Position numbers and translations under genes: made by a program. A DNA stretch of 39,580 nucleotides. It comes from CALGFH01 sp036003705. Lineage in GTDB: Bacteria; Actinomycetota; CALGFH01. Shown here piece after piece: positions 26,465-34,142 of the stretch (position 1 is the stretch's first letter; every line of letters begins with the position of its first letter). The DNA is taken from assembly GCA_036003705.1 (NCBI GenBank), contig DASYSE010000057.1:1-39580 (forward strand). Direction: 5' to 3'. Below the pieces are notes generated by a model. It was given only the letters and a program-made list of their open reading frames with translations. It did not search any database and was not told the origin of the DNA.

Positions 26465-27519
26465 CCAGGCCGCGGGTGCTGGTGGCGATGAGCGGCGGGG
26501 TGGACTCCTCGGTGGCGGCGGCGCTGGGGGTGGAGGCCGGCTGGGACGTGACCGGGGTCCACCTCAAGCTCGCCGACACCCCGAGCCACCTCCAGGTGCA
26601 GGGCAAGGGCTGCTGCACCCTGGCCGACGCCGAGGACGCCCGGCGGGTCGCCGACACCCTCGGCATCCCGTTCTACGTCTGGGACATGGCCGAGGAGTTC
26701 CGCCGGGCGGTGGTCGACGACTTCGCCGCCGAGTACGCGAGCGGCCGCACCCCCAACCCGTGCGCCCGCTGCAACCAGCGGGTCAAGGTGGTCGGGCTGC
26801 AGGCACGGGCCCGCGCTCTGGGGTTCGACGCCCTGGCCACCGGCCACTACGCCCGGGTCGAGGGCGGCCGCCTGTACCGGGGGGCCGACCCGGCCAAGGA
26901 CCAGTCCTACGTGCTCTACATGCTCGGCCGGGCCCAGCTGGAGCGGCTGCGGCTCCCCCTCGGGCGGCTGACCAAGGTGGAGGTTCGGGCGACCGCGGCC
27001 CGGCTCGGCCTACGGACCGCGGCCAAGCCGGAATCCTTCGACGTCTGCTTCGTCCCCGACGGCGACACCGCCGGCTGGCTGGAGCGCCGGTTCGGGCCCA
27101 GCCCCGGCGAGGTGGTGGACACCGCCGGCCGGGTCCTGGGCGCCCACCGGGGCGCCTACCGCTACACCGTCGGCCAGCGCCGCGGCCTCGGCGTCGCCGC
27201 CCCGACCCCCCGCTACGTCCTCCGGGTCGAGCCCGCCGCCGGCCGGGTCGTGGTCGGGGAGCGGGCCGAGCTGGAGATCCGGACCGTCGAGCTGGAGCAG
27301 GCCACCGCCACCGACGGTCGCGGCCTGCGCCCCGGCCCCGCCCGGGTCCGACTCCGCGCCCACGGCAGGGAGGTCCCCTGCCAGGTGGTCCCCTTTGGGG
27401 TGGCCAGGGCCCGGCTGGACCTTGACGAGCCCGTCGACGCCGTCGCCCCAGGCCAGGCCGGCGTGCTCTACGACGGCGACCTGGTCCTCGGCGGCGGCAC
27501 GGTGACCGCCGCCGGCTAG
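26461..27519 (+). CDS. mnmA: tRNA-specific 2-thiouridylase MnmA
   Basis: The 352-residue enzyme has the PP-loop SGGVDSS (11-17) for ATP, the catalytic Cys101 in TPNPCARCN, and the persulfide-accepting Cys196 in SFDVCFVPDGD. GHYAR, DQSYVLYML and GQRRGLGVA are further family blocks. It adds sulfur at position 2 of the wobble uridine in Lys, Glu and Gln tRNAs. Start ATG 26461 overlaps the desulfurase stop, giving a translationally coupled donor-acceptor pair. Nothing recognisable lies in the 129 bases between its stop and the GntR gene. Confidence 0.95.
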   Translation: MTRPRVLVAMSGGVDSSVAAALGVEAGWDVTGVHLKLADTPSHLQVQGKGCCTLADAEDARRVADTLGIPFYVWDMAEEFRRAVVDDFAAEYASGRTPNPCARCNQRVKVVGLQARARALGFDALATGHYARVEGGRLYRGADPAKDQSYVLYMLGRAQLERLRLPLGRLTKVEVRATAARLGLRTAAKPESFDVCFVPDGDTAGWLERRFGPSPGEVVDTAGRVLGAHRGAYRYTVGQRRGLGVAAPTPRYVLRVEPAAGRVVVGERAELEIRTVELEQATATDGRGLRPGPARVRLRAHGREVPCQVVPFGVARARLDLDEPVDAVAPGQAGVLYDGDLVLGGGTVTAAG

Positions 27520-27648
27520 CGGCTCACCCGTCCCGGGCTCTCCAGCAGCCGCTCGCGGTTGCGGCGGTGGCGTCGATGGCCACCGGGCCTCCTCCGGTCG
27601 GGCCGGGGCGGGCCCTGGGTCGCGCAGCTGCCGGGTCCCCTGGTCCGG

Positions 27649-28413
27649 CTAGCCGTCCAGGCGCTCCAGGCGGGTGTGGACCTCGTAGCGGTCGCCCCGG
27701 TAGAGGGAGCGGACGTACTCCACGGTCGTGCCGCCGTGGTCGCGGGTGACCCGCTGGAACAGCAGGGCTGGCTGGTCGTCGGCCACCTGGAGCAACGCCG
27801 CCTCGTCGACCGCCAGCCGGACAACGCTGGCCCACTGGTCGGCGTCGGCCATCCGGATCCCCCACCGGCGCTCCAGCAGCTCGTAGAGGGAGGCGTCGGT
27901 CAGGTCGGCCGCCTCCAGGCCGCCGAGCCGCTGGGCCGGGAGATGGGTGCGCTCCAGCGCCATCGGCTCGCCGTCGGCGGTCCTGACCCGCTCCAGGTGC
28001 ACGACCGGGCTGCCGGGGACCAGGGCGAGGTGGCGGGCCACGACCTCGCTGGCCGGCACCACCGCCTGGCTGAGCACGACCGAGCCCGGGGTCATGCCCC
28101 GGGCGTGCATGTCCTCGGTGAACGAGGTCAGGGTGAGCGGCTGGCGGAACTTCGGCTCGGCCACGAAGCTGCCGCTGCCGTGGACCCGGTAGACCAGGCC
28201 GCGGGAGACCAGGCCCTCGACCGCCTGGGTCACGGTCGCCCTGGCCACCCCGTAACGTTCTGCCAGCAGCCGTTCGGACGGCAGCAGCGCGCCCGGCTGG
28301 AGGGCGGCGATCACCCCCTCGAGGATCTCCTGGAGCTGCTCACCCTTTGGCCGCTTGTACGAAAGCGTCCGGGGGAGCGCCTCGGCCGGGGCTCCGCGTC
28401 GACGGGCTGTCAT
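27649..28413 (-). CDS. GntR/HutC-family repressor, probable amino-sugar (NagR/DasR-like) regulator
   Basis: The 254-residue protein has an N-terminal winged helix (about 20-85: LLPSERLLAERYGVARATV, GLVYRVHGSGSFVA) and a C-terminal UTRA effector domain (about 95-245: FTEDMHARGM, LERVRTADGEPMALERTHLP). UTRA regulators of this kind bind sugar phosphates; DasR and NagR bind glucosamine- or N-acetylglucosamine-6-phosphate. It diverges from the nagA-transporter operon and a dre-like site lies between, so it probably represses both. ATG 28413 is preferred: a TAGACT -10 box (28421-28426, minus strand) ends seven bases before it, indicating a leaderless mRNA. Confidence 0.88.
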   Translation of the reverse strand: MTARRRGAPAEALPRTLSYKRPKGEQLQEILEGVIAALQPGALLPSERLLAERYGVARATVTQAVEGLVSRGLVYRVHGSGSFVAEPKFRQPLTLTSFTEDMHARGMTPGSVVLSQAVVPASEVVARHLALVPGSPVVHLERVRTADGEPMALERTHLPAQRLGGLEAADLTDASLYELLERRWGIRMADADQWASVVRLAVDEAALLQVADDQPALLFQRVTRDHGGTTVEYVRSLYRGDRYEVHTRLERLDG

Positions 28414-28436
28414 GCCGACAAGTCTAGCGCAACCGC

Positions 28437-28465
28437 TTGACAACTGGACTAGGCCACTTTACCGT
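28437..28465 (+). promoter_or_regulatory. Promoter TTGACA-17-TACCGT of the amino-sugar operon
   Basis: A perfect -35 (28437-28442) and -10 TACCGT (28460-28465) have the ideal 17-base spacer. Transcription should start near 28472, leaving about 30 bases before the first ribosome site and GTG 28502. The operator occupies the spacer. Confidence 0.7.
28443..28458. promoter_or_regulatory. dre-like GntR operator
   Basis: ACTGGACTAGGCCACT matches the DasR-responsive-element consensus ACTGGTCTAGACCACT at 14 of 16 positions and keeps the palindromic TGG-N-CTAG-N-CCA core. It fills the spacer of the nagA-operon promoter and lies 30 bases upstream of the divergent regulator gene, so a bound repressor would block RNA polymerase directly. 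Binding is inferred. Confidence 0.75.
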
Positions 28466-28501
28466 TCCTCACAGGGTCGGCCGACAGCAAGGAGGACGCG
28501 G

Positions 28502-28639
28502 GTGTTCGACCGCTACTTCCAGGCCGCCGAGCACAACGCCGCTCCGCCGCAGCCCTTCCGTGGCCGGACACGGCAACCGCCGGCCGGCACCGCGGGCTCA
28601 CCGGCACCAGCCCGGCGCGGTAGGACGGAGCGCCGGTGA
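28502..28639 (+). CDS. 45-residue leader ORF coupled to nagA
   Basis: GTG 28502 has an ideal ribosome site (AAGGAGG, 28489-28495, six-base spacing) and opens a 45-codon frame, MFDRYFQAAEHNAAPPQP then an Arg/Pro-rich tail. It ends at TGA 28637-28639, overlapping the nagA start by four bases (GTGA). It is the first cistron after the operon promoter. I recognise no family. It could be a regulatory leader peptide, a small functional protein or the N-terminal relic of a deleted gene; the first 20 residues look protein-like while the remainder is low-complexity. Confidence 0.5.
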   Translation: MFDRYFQAAEHNAAPPQPFRGRTRQPPAGTAGSPAPARRGRTERR

Positions 28640-29910
28640 GCGACGGGCGGCTGCTGGTCACCGGGGCGCGGGTCCTGACGCCGGGCGGGGAGTGGCCGCG
28701 GGGCTGGATCGCCGTGCGGGGCCGCCGGATCGCGGCCATGGGCCAGGGCGAGCCCCCGCCCGGCACGAAGGCCGGCGCCGACGTGCTGGCCGCCGACGGC
28801 CTGGTCGCCATGCCCGGCTTCATCGACCTGCACGCCCACGGGGCGGTCGGGGTGGACGTCATGGACGCCGACCCCGACGGGCTGCGCCGCATGGCCCGCT
28901 TCTTCGCCAGGCACGGCGTCACCGCCTGGCTGCCGACCACCATGACCGCCGCCGGTCCCGACCTCGAGCGCGCCCTGGAGGCCGTGCGCACGGTCGCCGG
29001 ACCGGTCGACGGGGGCGCCACCGTCCTCGGCGCCTACCTGGAAGGCCCCTACCTCAGCCCGGCCCGCGCCGGCGCCCAGGACGGCTCGATGGTCCGTGTG
29101 GCCGACCCGGCCGAGGCGGCCCGGCTGCTGGCAACCGGCGTGGTCCGGGTCCTGGCCGTCGCGCCCGAGATCGAGGGCAACCGCTGGCTGGTGGGGAAGG
29201 CGGCGGCGAGCGGCGTTACCGTCGCCGCCGGTCACACCGACGCCACCTACGACCAGGCGCGCCAGGCCGTCCAGGACGGCGTCCGCCACGTCACCCACGC
29301 CTTCAACGCCATGCGGCCCCTCGGCCACCGCGAGCCAGGGATGCTCGGGGCGGCCCTCACCCTCCCCGAGCTGCGCTGCGAGCTGGTCGCCGACAACGTC
29401 CACGTCCACCCGGCCGCCATGCGGCTGCTGCTCCAGGCCAAGGGCGCCGGCGGCGTCGTCCTGGTCAGCGACGCCGTGCGGGCCACCGGTCTGCCCGACG
29501 GGGCCTACACGGTCGGCGACCGCCCGGCCATCCAGATGGACGGTGCCATCCGCCTGGCCGACGGGACCCTGGCCGGCAGCGTCCTCACCCTCGACCGGGC
29601 GCTGCACAACCTCCAGGCCGCCAGCGGCCGCCCGCTGGCCGAGCTGTGGCCGGCGGCCAGCCGCAACGCCGCCCAGGCGATCGGGGTCGACGACGCCAAG
29701 GGCAGCCTCGAGCCGGGCAAGGACGCCGACCTGGTGCTGCTCGACCCGGCGCTGCGGGTGGTGGTCACCGTGGCCGAAGGCTTCGTCGTCCACGGCCCTG
29801 ACCGTGGCACAGGCGCTCTTGGGGGGCGGTGGGGGGAGCGAGCTCCCCCCACATGGATCGAGGACTCAGCTTCCCATCGCCACCAGCCGTCTCAAGAGTC
29901 CACCAGCTAG
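28636..29910 (+). CDS. nagA: N-acetylglucosamine-6-phosphate deacetylase
   Basis: The 424-residue amidohydrolase has the metal motif H66-x-H68 (GFIDLHAHG), metal ligand Glu136 in YLEGPYLSP, His200 (AGHTDAT), His221 (THAFNAM) and catalytic Asp279 (VSDAVRATG). It removes acetate from GlcNAc-6-P to give GlcN-6-P. GTG 28636 follows GGACGGAG (28623-28630). The last 38 or so residues, after the normal ending FVVHG, are encoded by a palindromic repeat and read GALGGRWGERAPPTWIEDSA, so the usual stop seems to have been displaced. It is followed by an importer but nagB and nagK are not in the window. Confidence 0.93.
   Translation: MSDGRLLVTGARVLTPGGEWPRGWIAVRGRRIAAMGQGEPPPGTKAGADVLAADGLVAMPGFIDLHAHGAVGVDVMDADPDGLRRMARFFARHGVTAWLPTTMTAAGPDLERALEAVRTVAGPVDGGATVLGAYLEGPYLSPARAGAQDGSMVRVADPAEAARLLATGVVRVLAVAPEIEGNRWLVGKAAASGVTVAAGHTDATYDQARQAVQDGVRHVTHAFNAMRPLGHREPGMLGAALTLPELRCELVADNVHVHPAAMRLLLQAKGAGGVVLVSDAVRATGLPDGAYTVGDRPAIQMDGAIRLADGTLAGSVLTLDRALHNLQAASGRPLAELWPAASRNAAQAIGVDDAKGSLEPGKDADLVLLDPALRVVVTVAEGFVVHGPDRGTGALGGRWGERAPPTWIEDSASHRHQPSQESTS
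29817..29866 (+). repeat. Dispersed palindromic repeat, copy B, translated in NagA
   Basis: The core TGGGGGGAGC/GCTCCCCCCA is perfect (29830-29839, 29842-29851), preceded by CTTGGGGGGCGG and followed by CATGGATCGAGGAC. It forms part of the nagA C-terminal codons. It is the inverted counterpart of copy C on the other side of the solute-binding-protein gene. Confidence 0.85.
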
Positions 29911-29923
29911 GAGGAGGACGTCC

Positions 29924-31228
29924 ATGCCCCATCGACACCGCATCACCGCCGCGCTCGCCATCGCCCTCGCGCTCGCTCTCGGGGTGGCGGCCTGCGGCGG
30001 ATCGTCCGACTCGGGCGACCAGTCCGAGGCCCAGAGCGGCCCCCGCACCCTCAACGTCTGGCTGATGACCGGCAGCGCCCCGCCGGCGGTCGTCGACGCC
30101 GTCAACGCCCAGTGGAAGACGGCCCACCCCAACGACACCGTCAAGGTCGAGCTGCAGCAGTGGAACAACATCACCACCAAGCTCGACGCCGCCTTCGCCG
30201 GGTCCAGCCCGCCGGATGTGGTCGAGCTCGGCAACACCCTGGTCTCCAAGTACGCCGCGGCCGGCGCGCTCCAGGACCTGACCGGCAGCCGTGGGCAGTT
30301 CGAGAACAACCAGGCCTGGCTGCAGTCGCTCACCGAGTCCTGCACCCTGGACGGCAAGCTCGTCTGCGCTCCCTACCTGGCCGGCAGTCGGGCCGTCATC
30401 TACCGCAAGAGCATGTTCGCCAAGGCCGGCGTCACGCCGCCGGCGAGCCTCGACCAGCTCCAGGCGGCCGCCGAGAAGCTGACCCAGACCTTCGGCAGCG
30501 ACAAGCGGTTCTCGGCCTTCTACTTCCCCGGCAAGTACTGGTATGCGGCGCTCCCGTTCGTCTGGGACCACGGCGGCGAGGTCGCCATCAAGGACGGCGA
30601 CCAGTGGCGCGGCGCCCTGGACAGCCCCGAGTCGCAGGCCGGCCTGACCGCGCTCAAGCGGCTGGTGGACTGCTGCTCCCGGGCCGACAAGCAGGGTGAC
30701 GAGCTCAAGCAGGACCAGGCCTTCGCCCAGGGCCGCATCGCCATGATCGTGGCCAACGGCTGGGAGAAGGGCGTCATCCTCGACCCCAAGCAGGGCAACC
30801 CCAAGCTCGAGAAGGACCTGGCCGCCTTCCCGCTGCCCAGCCGGACCTCCGGCCAGACGGCGCCGGTGTTCCTCGGCGGCTCCGACCTCGGCATCGCCGC
30901 CAAGAGCAAGAACCAGGACCTGGCCCTTGACTGGGTCAAGACCCTGGCCGGCACCAAGTTCCAGACCCAGATGGCCACCGTCGGCGGGGTCATCCCCAAC
31001 TCGACCACCCTGCTCGACCTGCACGCCAAGGACCCGTACCTGTCGGTGTTCGACGCCACGGCCAAGAACAGCCGCTTCACCCCGACCTCGCCCAACTGGG
31101 CCAACGTCGAGGCGGCCAACATCCTGCCCGACATGCTGGTGTCGATCTTCACCGAGCGTGCCACCGTCGCCGACGCCACCAAGAAGGCGAGCACCCAGAT
31201 CACCGATACGCTGAACTCCGGCTCCTAG
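29924..31228 (+). CDS. ABC transporter sugar-binding lipoprotein
   Basis: The 434-residue protein has a signal peptide with lipobox VAAC (lipid-modified Cys24) and then a family-1 extracellular solute-binding domain: TLNVWLMTGS, a substrate-pocket Trp-rich middle (FPGKYWYAALPFVWDHGGE) and LALDWVKTLAG. It should capture a sugar outside the membrane for the two permeases downstream. Proximity to nagA and a dre-like operator suggests N-acetylglucosamine, chitobiose or a related amino sugar, but the pocket cannot be read from sequence. GGAGGAGG (29912-29919 region) precedes ATG 29924. The gene is bracketed by two inverted copies of the palindromic repeat. Confidence 0.92.
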   Translation: MPHRHRITAALAIALALALGVAACGGSSDSGDQSEAQSGPRTLNVWLMTGSAPPAVVDAVNAQWKTAHPNDTVKVELQQWNNITTKLDAAFAGSSPPDVVELGNTLVSKYAAAGALQDLTGSRGQFENNQAWLQSLTESCTLDGKLVCAPYLAGSRAVIYRKSMFAKAGVTPPASLDQLQAAAEKLTQTFGSDKRFSAFYFPGKYWYAALPFVWDHGGEVAIKDGDQWRGALDSPESQAGLTALKRLVDCCSRADKQGDELKQDQAFAQGRIAMIVANGWEKGVILDPKQGNPKLEKDLAAFPLPSRTSGQTAPVFLGGSDLGIAAKSKNQDLALDWVKTLAGTKFQTQMATVGGVIPNSTTLLDLHAKDPYLSVFDATAKNSRFTPTSPNWANVEAANILPDMLVSIFTERATVADATKKASTQITDTLNSGS

Positions 31229-31248
31229 CGGGCGGGACGGAGCCGTTG

Positions 31249-32271
31249 GTGAAGCCAACTGTCACGCCCGATCCGTTCGGGGGGGAGCTCGCTCCCCCCC
31301 GAACCCCCCCAACGGCGCCGTCGTCGCGGCGGCGCACCGCGGCGTCCGAGCGCCACGGCCCGCGGCGGCCGGGGGCCAGAGGCCGCCGGCTGCGGCCGCT
31401 GGTGCCCTACACGCTGCTCGCCCCGAGCCTGCTGGTGCTGGCCGCCATCCTCGGCTTCCCGCTGTACCGGCTGGTCGCGCTGTCCTTCCAGCAGTACGGG
31501 CTGCGGGAGCTGTTCGCCGGCAAGGGCCGGTTCATCGGCCTGCAGAACTACCGCGACATCCTCAGCGACCCGTTCTTCTGGACGGTGGTGGTCAGGACGG
31601 TGCTGTTCGCCGCCGTCTGCGTCGGGCTGACCATGGTGCTCGGGACGCTGGTGGCGCTGCTGCTGCGCAACCTCGGAAGGCCGATGCGGGTCCTGGTCAC
31701 GGCCGGGCTGGTGGCCGCCTGGGCGATGCCGACGCTGACCGCCATCTCCATCTGGCAGTGGCTGTTCGACTTCGAGTTCGGCGTGGTGAACTGGCTGCTG
31801 ACCAGGCTCGGCGTCGGCGACTACGTGCAGCACAACTGGTTCGACCAGCCGCTGCAGGGGTTCGCGGTGATCGTCATCGTGGTGGTGTGGGCGGCGCTGC
31901 CGTTCGTGGCCATCACCCTGCACGCCGGCCTGACCCAGGTCCCGGCCGAGCTGGAGGAGGCGGCCCGGGTCGACGGCGCCGGCGCCTGGCAGGTGTTCTG
32001 GAACATCACCTTCCCGGTGATGAAGCCGATCTTCCTGATCCTTGCCACCCTCTCCACCATCTGGGACTTCAAGGTCTTCACCCAGATCTGGGTGCTGCTC
32101 AACCAGCGGCCCAGCCGCGAGTACTTCCTGCTCGGCATCTGGTCCTACAGCGAGTCGTTCGGGGTGACCCGCTACGGCAAGGGGGCGGCCATCGCCGTGG
32201 TCATGGTGCTGCTGCTGATGCTGCTGACCTCGTTCTACGTCCGCCAGATGCTGCGGGCGGTGGAGCCGTGA
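31249..32271 (+). CDS. Sugar ABC transporter permease (MalF/UgpA type)
   Basis: This 340-residue membrane protein has about six helices starting near residue 48 (YTLLAPSLLVLAAILGFPLY) and the EAA loop EEAARVDGAGAWQVFWNITF that contacts the ATPase. GTG 31249 has CGGAG six bases upstream; TTG 31246 is an alternative. The first 45 residues form a Pro/Arg-rich cytoplasmic tail, part of which (FGGELAPPRTPPT) is encoded by copy C of the palindromic repeat. The stop overlaps the second permease start (GTGA). No ATPase gene follows, so a shared MsiK-like ATPase is probably used. Confidence 0.92.
   Translation: MKPTVTPDPFGGELAPPRTPPTAPSSRRRTAASERHGPRRPGARGRRLRPLVPYTLLAPSLLVLAAILGFPLYRLVALSFQQYGLRELFAGKGRFIGLQNYRDILSDPFFWTVVVRTVLFAAVCVGLTMVLGTLVALLLRNLGRPMRVLVTAGLVAAWAMPTLTAISIWQWLFDFEFGVVNWLLTRLGVGDYVQHNWFDQPLQGFAVIVIVVVWAALPFVAITLHAGLTQVPAELEEAARVDGAGAWQVFWNITFPVMKPIFLILATLSTIWDFKVFTQIWVLLNQRPSREYFLLGIWSYSESFGVTRYGKGAAIAVVMVLLLMLLTSFYVRQMLRAVEP
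31265..31313 (-). repeat. Dispersed palindromic repeat, copy C, translated in the permease
   Basis: This is the best-preserved copy, with 13-bp perfect arms TTCGGGGGGGAGC/GCTCCCCCCCGAA (31276-31288, 31291-31303). On the minus strand it aligns with copy B across the core, the second G-run (GTTGGGGGGG) and the GGATCGGG flank. It falls within the first 22 codons of the permease. Confidence 0.85.
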
Positions 32272-33098
32272 CGCGCCGCACGGCGACCAGGGCGCTGTAC
32301 AACGCGGCGGCGGTGCTGGTGCTGGTCGTGACCCTGTTCCCGATCTACTGGATGGTCGCCACCGGCTTCAAGCGCGGCGTCGACATCCTGTCGTTCGACC
32401 CCAAGTGGCTGCCGTTCCCGGGGACGCTGGAGAACTACCGCTCGGCGATCGGCAAGCCCCACTTCCTCCAGGACGTCCGCAACAGCCTGGCCGTGGTGGC
32501 CGCGACCGTGGCGATCTCGCTCGGGCTGGCGTTCCTGGCCGCGCTGGCCGCCGCCCGGTTCCGCTTCCGCGGCCGCGCCGCCCTGATCGTCATGCTGATC
32601 GTGGTCCAGATGGTGCCGCTGGAGGCGCTCATCATCCCCATCTACCTGATGCTGGACCGGGCCGGCCAGACCGACCGGCTGGCCGGGATCGTGGTCACCT
32701 ACATGACCTTCGTGCTGCCGTTCAGCATCTGGACGCTGCGCGGCTTCATCGTCAACATCCCCGAGGAGCTGGAGGAGGCGGCCATGGTCGACGGTTGCAC
32801 CCGTGCCGGGGCCTTCCGGCGCATCCTGTTCCCGCTGGTCGCCCCGGGGCTGGTCGCCACCGCGGTGTTCTCCTTCATCCAGGTCTGGAACGACTACCTG
32901 ATCGCCTATGTGCTGCTGCGCAGCCCGGAGAAGCAGACGCTGGGGATCTGGCTGGCCTCCTTCACCACCAACCACGGCACCGAGTGGGGCGGGGTGATGG
33001 CCGGCTCGACCCTGTTCGCCATCCCGGCGGTGGTGTTCTTCCTGCTCGTCCAGCGGCGGGTGGTGAGCGGCCTGACCGCCGGGGCGGTGAAAGGGTGA
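32268..33098 (+). CDS. Sugar ABC transporter permease (MalG/UgpE type)
   Basis: The 276-residue protein has six predicted helices, the typical start NAAAVLVLVVTLFPIYWMV, and the EAA loop EEAAMVDGCTRAGAFRRILF. It pairs with the preceding permease to form the membrane channel of the importer. GTG 32268 overlaps the stop of the first permease by four bases, and its own stop overlaps the next start by four (GTGA), so the downstream protein is made with the transporter. Confidence 0.93.
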   Translation: MTRRTATRALYNAAAVLVLVVTLFPIYWMVATGFKRGVDILSFDPKWLPFPGTLENYRSAIGKPHFLQDVRNSLAVVAATVAISLGLAFLAALAAARFRFRGRAALIVMLIVVQMVPLEALIIPIYLMLDRAGQTDRLAGIVVTYMTFVLPFSIWTLRGFIVNIPEELEEAAMVDGCTRAGAFRRILFPLVAPGLVATAVFSFIQVWNDYLIAYVLLRSPEKQTLGIWLASFTTNHGTEWGGVMAGSTLFAIPAVVFFLLVQRRVVSGLTAGAVKG

Positions 33099-34135
33099 CG
33101 ACCGCCCAGCGGGGAGGGCGGAGCGGCCCCTCCGGCGCCGGCTCGCGAACGGTCGGTGTCTCCTACTTCGGCAACCGGATCCTGCGGCATGTGGCGGCCG
33201 ACATGGAGGGGCTGGCCGCGGCCGGGTTCACCGGGGTGCTGCACGCCTTCAGCGAGAACGACCTGGCCTACTACCGGGAGACCATGGGCCGGATCGTCGA
33301 GGCCTCCCACGCCGCCGGGCTCCAGGTCCAGCTCGCCCCCTGGGGGGTCTGCCAGATGTTCGGTGGCGAGGCCGAGAGCCGCTTCACCGCCTTCAACCCG
33401 GGGGCCGGCCAGGTGCTGGACGACGGCCGCGCCACCCCGGCCGGCTGCCCCAACAACCCCGAGGTGCGGGCGTTCGTCCGCGCCTGGGCCGACGCCGCCA
33501 TCGAGACCGGCGCCGACCGGGTGTTCTGGGACGAGCCGCACTGGGCCCACCCGGAGCATTTCGGTCTCGACCCACGGCGCTGGGGCTGTCGCTGCCCACA
33601 CTGCCAGGCCCGCTGGGCCGAGCGGACCGGCGGCCGGCCGCTGCCGTCCGAGCTGACCCCCGAGGTGCTCGCCTTCCGCCAGGACTGCCTGGTCGAGTTC
33701 ATCGCCGACCTGGTCGCCCACTGCCGCGACCAGGGAGCCGCCACCACCGTGTGCCTGCTGCCGCTGGTCGGCGGCGTCCACGGCCTGCCCGACTGGTCGC
33801 CGGTGGCGTCCCTGCCGGGGCTGGGCACCCTTGCCACCGACCCCTACTGGAAGGCCTTCGGCGAGCCGGCCGGCCCGTTCGTCGGCCGCTTCTCGGAGCT
33901 GGTCGGCCGGCTGGCCGCCGACAACGGGGTCGGCGCCCAGATCTGGATCCAAGGGTTCCGCATGGAGCCGACCGACGAACCCGACATCCGCACCGCCGTC
34001 GCCGCCGCGCGTGCCGCCGGCATCGACGACCTGTGGACCTGGGGGTTCGAGGCGTGCGGGCACATGAGCGCGCTCGCCGGCAGCGACCCGGCAGCGGTCT
34101 GGAAGGTCCTGTGCGAGACCCTGACCGGCCGCTGA
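33095..34135 (+). CDS. Unrecognised TIM-barrel-like protein of the sugar operon (candidate glycoside hydrolase)
   Basis: The 346-residue protein has no signal peptide and alternates beta-strands with helices, as in a (beta/alpha)8 barrel: TVGVSYFGNRIL, FTGVLHAFSEND, LQVQLAPWGV, ADRVFWDEPHW, TVCLLPLVGG, TLATDPYW, AQIWIQGFRM and DDLWTWGFEACGH. Conserved-looking acids at strand ends (Asp146-Glu147, Asp249, Glu319) and aromatic residues resemble a glycosidase active site. A CxCxxC cluster (Cys165, 167, 170) after strand 4 could bind zinc. It is translationally coupled to the permeases, so a cytoplasmic role on the imported sugar is likely. I cannot assign a family. Confidence 0.65.
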   Translation: MTTAQRGGRSGPSGAGSRTVGVSYFGNRILRHVAADMEGLAAAGFTGVLHAFSENDLAYYRETMGRIVEASHAAGLQVQLAPWGVCQMFGGEAESRFTAFNPGAGQVLDDGRATPAGCPNNPEVRAFVRAWADAAIETGADRVFWDEPHWAHPEHFGLDPRRWGCRCPHCQARWAERTGGRPLPSELTPEVLAFRQDCLVEFIADLVAHCRDQGAATTVCLLPLVGGVHGLPDWSPVASLPGLGTLATDPYWKAFGEPAGPFVGRFSELVGRLAADNGVGAQIWIQGFRMEPTDEPDIRTAVAAARAAGIDDLWTWGFEACGHMSALAGSDPAAVWKVLCETLTGR

Positions 34136-34142
34136 GGCGAGC

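Noticed and set aside
28437..28458. Possible second dre site at 7718-7735 (ACTGGTCC...CTAG)
   Set aside because: It has a good left half-site but the spacing and the CCA half are missing, so it does not form the TGG-N-CTAG-N-CCA palindrome.
27649..34135. The amino-sugar operon as a complete import and degradation system
   Set aside because: No ATPase, kinase or nagB deaminase is encoded in the window, so it must rely on genes elsewhere.
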